Assembly: GCF_036884655.1 (NCBI RefSeq)
Contig: NC_088347.1
Location: 15,109,001 to 15,173,000, forward strand
DNA from: Musa acuminata AAA Group
Lineage: Eukaryota; Streptophyta; Magnoliopsida; Zingiberales; Musaceae
Direction of reading: 5' to 3'
DNA: 64,000 nucleotides
Both the position numbers and the translations under genes were made by a program. Below are positions 56,755 to 64,000 of this stretch, piece by piece (the first letter of the stretch is position 1; every line of letters begins with the position of its first letter). The notes beneath the pieces were generated by a model. The model saw nothing but the letters and a program-made list of their open reading frames with translations, was not told the origin of the DNA and ran no database searches.

Positions 56755-58364
56755 TCATCATACAAGCTAGAAGATTTTATCTCCCTCTTTGTCATTGTCA
56801 AAAAAAAAAGGGAAGAGTACAATTTATAATTCTTTTTCCCTTTATATCAATTTTCAAATCATGAAAAAGTTAAAGTATCAATTCTTTTTCAATATGTTGG
56901 GGCATCATTATAGTTTTAAATTAAAACATGTATAATTTTAAAACCTTACATTTCATCTTTATGAATGATACCAAATAAATCAATCATCATTATGGGTATA
57001 TCATACATGACACTAAGACATTAAAAATTTTAAGCATTAATCACTTCATCCATTAAATTAACAATTTGAACATGATACCAAACATTAATCATTTATTTTC
57101 TCATGCATGATACTAAAGCATTCATGATACCAAACATTAAATCAATATTTATAAGCATTTATCACTTCATGATTGTTGGTACCAAACATTCATCATTTAT
57201 TTTCTCATTAGTAAATTGCAAAAAGAAACATAGAAGATCAAATGATATAATATCTTGATTCATACATAAAAGAAATCTCAAGTTATAAATCTCAAAAAAT
57301 CAAGATAAAATTTATTTAAATTTAAATCATCAAATCAAAATCATTTTTGAGAGATTCACAAAAGCATAATATACATGGATTCATTAATCTTTTATCGAAA
57401 AATCCATAAGATAGTGATAGAAAATGTATTCCTTTTTTATGTGTTTCGTTTGAAGTTGTTTGTTTCATACAAGCATGCCTTTGTCTTTTTATGCCAAATA
57501 AAAACATGTATCAACGTTTAGGATCGAAAAGTAAATTTCATCATAAAAACCATCAAGACCAAAAAAGTATAACACATTAAACAAGGCTTCTTCAAAGAAG
57601 AGATTTGATTCATCATTTTAATTCCAATGATAATATAATTTTCCTTTTATGTGTTTCATTTTAAGTGATTGATCTCATATAAGTATGCTCAAGTTTTTTT
57701 CATATGAAAACCATACATCATAGTTTAGAATCGAAAGTGCAAATCTCATCATAGAAATTATCAAGATTAATAAACCATAAATTACCCAAAAATCATTATT
57801 ACTTCAAATCATCATGCATAATTAAATATAAAATCATCAAGAATGATACTTACATTATTTCATATAAGCATGCCTTTTTCATTTATGCCAAATCAAAATA
57901 TGCATCATTTTTAAAACCGAAAAAGCGACTTTCGTTACAGTAAAAACTGAAAAGCCATAAATTACAAGAATCATCATACATAATTTTGAAAGATAAACTC
58001 ATTAAGCATAATCATCAAACATGGTTTTATAAGGCATCTTTTAATCAAAATCGAAAAGCTATATAGAATCATCAAAACACATATTCTTGATTCTTAAACA
58101 TATACATAAGATTAATCTTACTAGGTGTACAATCATTAGATTTATATCTAACATTTTATTGCATTATCATAAAACATGCAATTGTCATGATCTTTCTTAA
58201 AATTACTAGAAAGATAAGCATGATCCTAAAACTTTTAACATTTTCATTACATCTTTAAACATGTAATTCAAAAAAAATTATATAATTTTCTTAAACTAAA
58301 TTAAAAACAACTCATGAAAAATATAAAGTAATTTCAAAGTAAACTAAGAGGATTTTGATTATCT
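56755..58364 (-). other. Element E AT-rich region, right part
   Basis: Minus-strand AT-rich, no credible frame. It begins with a polypurine tract (about 56,782-56,812) and continues with ATCATGATACC-type words. It meets gag at about 58,364, where the donor-like word seen in L reads ATAATC instead of GTAAGT. Confidence 0.62.
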
Positions 58365-59231
58365 CATCGTCGAAAGCCTTTAAGGCATTGTTTACCACCT
58401 CGCCTTTGTTGGTTGGCTCCTCGTCATCGGATGCACTCGTTTCATTCCAAGTCACTTTGAGTACTCTCTACTTCTTTGGCAAATTATTTTTAAGTTTATT
58501 TTTATTTATTAATTCTTACTTAATGAACTTTTTAAGTTTTATAGTGAGAAGTTCAAGTTCATCATCATTTGAGATTTCGCTCGAGTGGTCTTCATTTGTT
58601 CTAAGTGTCAAATCCTTCTTATTCTTTGGAAGGTTATTCTTATGTTACTTTTGTGCCACATTGGTCATTTCGTAGGTCATCAAAAACCCAATAAATTCTT
58701 CAATCAAAAAAGTATTCAAATCTTTGGCCTCTTAAATAGTCGTTACTTTAGGATCCCAAGTTTTAGAAAGAGATCGTAAAATTTTATTCATAAGTTTAAG
58801 GTTCGAAAAGCATTTGCCAAGAGCTTTGAAACCATTGATGACATTCGTAAAACGAGTATACATGTCAATAACAGTTTCGCTTGGCATCATTTGAAAAAGT
58901 TCAAAATCATGCATTAAAAGATTTATCTTAGAATCTTTTACTCTATTAGTGCCTTCATGTGTGATTTCGAGAGTGTGCCATATATCGAAAGTTGTTTCGT
59001 AAGTAGAAACCCAATTAAACTTAGTTTTATCCAAAGCGCAAAATAGAGCATTCATAGCTCTAGCATTTAAGGAAAAAAAATTCTTCTCCGAATCATTTCA
59101 TTCTTTCATTAAAGTAGAAGACTTTTGAAACCACTTTCAATAATATTCCATAAATTCAAATCCATGGAAAGTAAAAAAACTCTCATTCGAGTTTTTCAAT
59201 ATGTATAGTCCATCCCATTGAATATAGTAGG
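58365..59231 (-). pseudogene. gag: Element E gag, main part, zinc knuckle deleted
   Basis: Minus strand. The open part at 59,055-58,732 reads 'MNALFCALDKTKFNWVS', 'MMPSETVIDMYTRFTNVING' and 'KILRSLSKTWDPKVTTI'. The downstream region (58,675-58,370) is lysine-rich then acidic, with no CCHC motif. It is interrupted at 59,231 by solo LTR H, with the start codon region at 61,530-61,576. Confidence 0.8.
59227..59231. other. Target site duplication of solo LTR H, left copy
   Basis: GTAGG, identical to 61,530-61,534. Confidence 0.92.
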
Positions 59232-61529
59232 TGTTAGGATCGAGAGCACTAAGAGGGGGGGGGGTGAATTAGTGCAGCGGAAATCTTATAATAATCTAAA
59301 AACCAAAAGCTGCGTTCGTTCAAAAACTATTGTGATGCAAAAGCAAATTCTCAGTTTGTATCTAAGTGCAGTTTGCGTCTAAGTGCAGATTGCGTTTAAG
59401 CGCAGTTTTGCGTCTAAGCGCAGTTTTGCGTTTAAACTCAGATTTACGTCTAAATGCAGATTTACGTCTAAACGCAGATTTACGTCTAAACGCAGTTTTA
59501 CGTCTAAACGCAGTTTTACGTCTAAACGCAGTTTTACGTCTAAACGTAGATTTACGTCCAAACGCAGTTTTACGTCTAAACGCAGATTTACGTCTAAATG
59601 CAGTTTTACGTCTAGACGCAGATTTACGTCTAAACTTTGAAACTCGTTTGTATACTCACAGAAGGCAGTATGCAGTTGAAATCAAGACGTAAATGTGAAC
59701 TGAAATCTGATGATTGAGCGAGGAAAGCCGATTTACGTCTGAATGCAGTTTTACGTCTAAATGTTGAAACTCGTTCTTAAAATCGTAGAGGACAGATTGC
59801 AGTTATTAATAGGATTAAAATGTAAGCGTAAACTGCAAGGAAGCTCGTTCGTAAAAGCGCAGAAAACAGTTCTGCAGAATCAAACGTAAACGTAAGCTGT
59901 AATATATGAAAATATGAAGTTACGTCTGAATGCAGATTTGGAAGAACAGCTCTTAGAACTTGTTCGTGAAAGCGCAGAGAGCAGTAGTGATGAGGGAGGT
60001 TTGCAGTAATGATAAAGTACTCGAAATTAAACGCAAACCAGAGATTTAGAGTGGTTCGGTCAGCCTTGACCTACTCCACTTTTGGCTTCCTCCACCGATG
60101 AGGTTGCCGACGTCAACTAGGTGCCTTCCTTCAATGGGCGAAGGCCAAACTTCCCTCTTACAATTTCTCTCCTTTTGACAGGCTTAGGAGACAACCTTTA
60201 CAGATCTTTCTCTCCTCACTTTACAATTGAAAACTTGAAGAACAGAAGGAGGAGACTTAAAGGCTTTACAACACTTTTGAGCTCTTTAGAATCACAGAAA
60301 AGATCACGATTTTGGTATAGGTCTGTTATCTTTTCAGTGCTGAATGGGTGGGGTATTTATAGGCCCCAACCCAATTCAAAATTCGAGCTCAAAACGATCA
60401 AATCGATCAAATCCCAGAATTCTGGGATCAGGCGGTTGCACCTCTCGACTGGAGAGGTGGCACCGCCTGGCAGAGCTCGAAGACTGAGCTCTGCCGATTG
60501 CTTCTCTCTGCCAGAGCTCGAAGACTGAGCTCGATGGTTGCATCACCTGGCAGAGCTCGAAGACTGAGCTTGGTGGTTGCATCACCTGGCAGAGCTCGAA
60601 ATCTGAGCTTGGTGGTTGCATCACTTGGCAGAGCTCCAAACTGAGCTCAAGCTGATGCACCATTCTGCCAGAGCTCGAAGACTGAGCTTGGTGAATGCAT
60701 CACCTGGCAAAGCTCGAGACTGAGCTCAGGCTGATGCACCACTCTGCCAGAGCTCGAAGACTGAGCTCGGTGGTTGCATCGCCTGGCAGAGCTCGGAACT
60801 TGAGCTCTGGCGGTGCAACCTCTTGGCTGGAGCGGTTGCACCTCCCAGCCTTGCAACCCTGGCGGTTGCACCTCCTGGCTGGGGCGGTTGCACCTCCCAG
60901 CCTTGCAACCCTGGCGGTTGCACCTCCTGGCTGGGGCGGTTGCACCTCTCAACCCCACAGCCCAGGCGGTTGCACCTCCTGGCTGGGGCGGTTGCACCTC
61001 CTGGTGCAATCAGGGTCCGAATGGTTCACTCCATTCGACCCACTTTGAATCTTTTCAGGGGCCCAATTGCCCCAAGATTAAGCTAATGGGATCACCTCCC
61101 ATTCTCATGCTTAATCATCGTGCTAACTACGAATATCTCTAAGACAACTTCTGCAGCTTTGCTCCGATGCGTCAATCGCTTCTTCCGGCGAGTTTCCGGC
61201 CAACTTCCGTCGATCAACCGATAACCTTCGGTGATCCTTCTGCGGACATCCGGCATACTCCTGGACTTTGCGACGATCCACTTGGCGAGTTCCGACGAGC
61301 TTCGCTTGGCAAGCTTCTGGACTTCTCGGATCTGTTCTCTCTGAACCTCCGACGACCGTCCGAACTTCCGTCGAACTCTCGAACTCCCAACGTGATCATG
61401 ATCTTGACTCCGGCGCAACTCCTGCTGCTTGTCTTACTCTCATCGTAGTTAATCCTGCACACTTATCTCAACACATAGATTAGATAACAAATGACAATTG
61501 ACTTCATCATCAAAATCCGAGATTCAACA
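59232..61529 (-). repeat. Solo LTR H of the N subfamily
   Basis: 2,298 bp, TGTTAGGATCGAGAGCACTA to GAGATTCAACA, perfect target duplication GTAGG. Same subfamily as N: GGTTGCACCGCC and GAGCTC arrays (60,430-61,010), TATA box on the minus strand near 60,355. It is 111 bp longer than N's LTR, almost all from six extra 18-bp units. It lies inside E's gag a few codons after its start. Confidence 0.93.
59353..59636 (-). repeat. 18-bp tandem repeat in solo LTR H
   Basis: Thirteen full units of CGCAGTTTTACGTCTAAA or variants (59,401-59,634), preceded by shortened ones. It is the reverse complement of the array at 33,833-34,007, expanded by about six units. The multiple-of-three unit keeps long artificial frames open on both strands. 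Confidence 0.9.
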
Positions 61530-61576
61530 GTAGGATGAATGAGAGAGTGACCCTCTTGAAAGCCAAAAAGAGTCAT
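61530..61576 (-). pseudogene. gag: Element E gag start
   Basis: ATG at 61,576 (minus strand), then the Gag N-terminal phrase 'FQEGHSLIHP' up to the insertion point of H. Joins in register to the gag at 59,231 when H and one GTAGG are removed. Confidence 0.75.
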
Positions 61577-61611
61577 TTCTCTTGGGTGTTAAACCAAATA
61601 AGAAAAGCGTG

Positions 61612-61623
61612 GCTCTAATACAA
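61612..61623 (-). other. Element E primer binding site, decayed
   Basis: GCTCTAATACAA, two changes from the reverse-complement iMet site, two bases inside the 5' LTR. Confidence 0.75.
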
Positions 61624-61625
61624 AC

Positions 61626-63197
61626 TATTAGGATCAAGAGCGGCACTAGGGGGGGTGAATTAGTGCAACGGATAAAACATTGGTTTAATAAAAATCTTCT
61701 TGCTATAAAAACTGATCTCAAAAGTGTATACTTGAAAGAGTATGTGAGCGTAGGCCTAGTAAAAGCATAGTAAGGAGGAGAGGCAGTTTGCTATAAAATT
61801 AAATTGCTCAAAGTAAATACAAACTAAGTTTATAGTGGTTCTGTTATCGTGACTTATATCTACTCCCGATTCCTCTTTCGTCGAGGCCATCGGCATCCAT
61901 TATCGGTCTTCCTTCAATAGGCAAAGACCAACCACCTTTTACAGCTCTTTCTTCTTTTACCGGGTTTAGGAGATAACCCTTACACCCCCACTTACTCCTC
62001 TCTCAAACTATTCTAACACTTATAAGAAGAAGAGGAGTTCACACAAGATTGCAGTATCATTTCTTTCTTTGTTTCACTCTCAATACTTGTGTGTTTTAAC
62101 CAAGGATGAGAGGGGTATTTATAGGCTTTAAGCTGATTCAAACTTGGAGCCTAAAAAGGTCTTATCCCAGGTTTCCTGGATCCTAGCGGTACCATCACTT
62201 ATGTTGGGAGGTACCACCGCCTACAACATTGACATTGGATGGTACCACCGCCCAATCTAGTAGTACCACTGCTTGGAAGACTGTGTCTAGGCGGTACCAC
62301 CGACCAGACTGGCGATACCATCACCTGACATAGTCTCGGAGACTGTGCCATGACGGTGCCACCTGTTGGGTCACTGTTTGGGCCTTTCATTAGGCCCAAC
62401 ATAATCCATACATGGGCCCAATTGGGCCCTAATTGAGTTGGCCCAATTCCAATCCCAATTATGTGTTAACTATAAAATCTATAATAATTACTAGGCTAAA
62501 CAAGTCCATAAGTCTAGGTTTCTTCCGGTGAGCTATTGGCGATCTTTCAACGAACTTCCGATGATCTCTCGGCAATGTTCCAGCGGACTCCCGGCAAACT
62601 CCTAAACTTCATGACGATTTTCTTGGTGAGTTTCGATGAGCTTCTTTGGCAAGCTCCTAGACTTCTCGATTAATTTCAGCAAAACTTCTAACGAACATCC
62701 GGACTTCTGACGAACTCTCGAACTCCCAACGAAATCACACCCTTAACTCCTAGACAACATTTTGCTTTATGCCTTGCTATCATAGTTAATCCTACACATA
62801 TAAAACCTACTTTGATTTAGATAATTAATACTAAGCTAATCAGATATTGTCCGGGCATCATTGGTCCATCAACCTCTCATCTGATTGTTTGGCACATCGT
62901 CCTCTCTTATGGCCTATTGCCCAATCGACCAATTGACCTCCGCAACTCTAATTTCCTTGGCGCAATATCTACTCTTCTTGGCCCGATGCCCGAACTCATG
63001 GCCCGAAACCTTTTGTCGATACGTCGACCGATCCTTCGGCTCAACGTCCAATCTTCTGACATATTTTTATCTAGCCCAACATGATCCTTTCTGCTTTAAT
63101 TGTCTCTCCTTGATCGATGCATCCTACATTACTCAAAATGTAGATTAAATCATAAACACTATCAATTGGTTTCAAAATCAAAATCCAAGATTCAACA
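61626..63197 (-). repeat. Element E 5' LTR
   Basis: 1,572 bp, TATTAGGATCAAGAGCGGCA to AAGATTCAACA. GGTACCACC words at 62,190-62,320, promoter segment on the minus strand near 62,118. Followed by AAAGC. Confidence 0.88.
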
Positions 63198-64000
63198 AAA
63201 GCTTGGTTATCTAGACACTTTTCCATGAATGACTTAGGGAAAGCATCCTATATCTTGGGAATTCAGATCTATATAGATAGATCCAAGAGGATGCTTGGCT
63301 TGTCCTAATCTAGGTACATAGACACCATTGTCAAAAGATTTGGCATGAAAAATTCTAAGAGATGCCTTATACCGATAAGACATGGGATATCACTTTCTAT
63401 GAGTATGTCCCCAAAGACTCCTAAAGAAAGGGCAAACATGGATAAGATACCCTATGCCTCAACGATAGAGTCTATCATGTCTGTCATGCTATGTACTAGT
63501 CCTAATATAGTGCATGCTCTGAGTGTTATGAGCAGGTATCAAGCGGATCTAAGCTTGAAGCATTGGAAAGCAATAAAGTATATCCTTAAGTACTTAAGAA
63601 GGACTAAGGATCTCTTACTATTATATGGAGGTAGTAGCCTCAAGGTTAAAGGCTACATACACTCAAGCTTCCAGTCTAATGTCGATGATAGTAAGTCTAA
63701 TTCAGGGTATATTTTCACCCTGAATGGAGGAGCAGTATGCTGGAAGAGTTCCAAGCAAGATACTACAGGTGACTCGACCACAAAAGTGGAATACATTGCT
63801 GTAGTGGAGGTAATAAAGAAGGGAGTCTGGATGAAGAAGTTTATCACAAATCTATGAGTCATGCCCGGCAGCAAGGAGACGATTCTCTTATATTACGATA
63901 ACAATGGGGCAATTGCTCAAGCGAAGAAACTCACGTCTCATTATAAGTCTAAATACGTTCTAAAGAGGTTCCACCTGATCAGAGAGATCGTGGCTCGAGG
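63198..64000 (+). pseudogene. pol: X2: copia RT C-terminal part and RNase H, runs off the window
   Basis: It continues X2 from 48,888. After the AAAGC duplication it reads 'LGKASYILGIQIYIDRSKR', a stop near 63,308, then an open frame 63,345-63,857 with 'CLIPIRHGISLSMSMSPKTP', 'GYIFTLNGGAVCWKSSKQDT', 'TTKVEYIAVVEVIKKGVWMK' (RNase H) and a stop, then 'YYDNNGAIAQAKK' (63,895) to the window end. The RNase H E and D catalytic positions are recognisable. Same lineage as X1 but opposite strand, not the Sirevirus lineage. Confidence 0.87.

Larger units (their letters stand above)
48889..63197 (-). mobile_element. Element E: pol-less Sirevirus derivative with nested insertions
   Basis: Minus-strand element with 3' LTR at 48,889-50,496 and 5' LTR at 61,626-63,197. 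Perfect target duplication AAAGC (48,884-48,888 and 63,198-63,202). Its own internal sequence is AT-rich region plus gag; pol is absent. It carries element F and solo LTR H. Without these it is about 6.3 kb. It sits within the RT of copia X2. Confidence 0.9.

Overview
This window is plant nuclear DNA made almost entirely of nested LTR retrotransposons. I found no ordinary host gene, tRNA, rRNA or CRISPR array. The dominant family is Ty1/copia of the Sirevirus (SIRE/Maximus) type. Its marks are a tRNA-iMet primer binding site (TGGTATCAGAGC), a large two-zinc-knuckle Gag, an in-frame UAG between gag and pol, repeated polypurine tracts, LTRs of 1.2-2.3 kb that begin TGTTGAATCTC and end CCTAACA, and arrays of GC-rich palindromic motifs upstream of a TATAAATA box. 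A large-genome monocot is plausible, but the species cannot be read from the sequence. I label the elements A to O, plus X1 and X2, for reference.

Left block (1-17,340). A decayed Ty3/gypsy-like leader (1-2,005) is followed by pieces of Sirevirus A (LTR stub and pol fragment, 2,006-2,643). Element B (+, 2,644-16,109) interrupts A's pol, which resumes at 16,110-17,340. Element C (-, 2,937-10,930) sits inside B's 5' LTR. Near-perfect 5-bp target duplications support both insertions. C has no pol. It carries gag plus a separate ORF (7,041-6,017, minus strand) with its own TATA box and leader; the ORF resembles plant transposon-associated proteins and is the most unusual item here.

Middle block (17,341-43,011). 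A minus-strand pol remnant of another copia lineage (X1) is followed by two minus LTRs (18,971-21,484). Then come two pol-less Sirevirus derivatives, L (21,485-27,456) and M (27,457-30,841), and a minus LTR, K. K is split by the youngest element, N (31,940-41,801). N is 9,862 bp, has two LTRs of exactly 2,187 bp and a perfect CTTTC target duplication, and is complete except for one single-base deletion in integrase. Plus-strand LTR fragment O closes the block at 43,011.

Right block (43,012-64,000). The gag and 5' LTR of J lead into a tandem array in which a roughly 200-bp RT fragment of copia X2 alternates with minus LTRs (44,787-48,888). Element E (-, 48,889-63,197, target duplication AAAGC) then interrupts X2, whose RT/RNase H resumes at 63,198 and runs off the window. 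E contains element F (gypsy-like, -, 50,992-56,754, TCATC), which contains solo LTR G (52,348-53,941, GATCC). E's gag also contains solo LTR H (59,232-61,529, GTAGG).

Functionally, only N approaches autonomy. B, L, M and E look like one non-autonomous lineage: gag lost its zinc knuckle, pol is absent, and the 3' region is AT-rich with a CTAGCTTGCA-type repeat. They would depend on a relative such as N for protease, integrase and reverse transcriptase. All boundaries were read by eye; element-end and target-duplication positions are exact readings, while internal break points in degraded parts are approximate.
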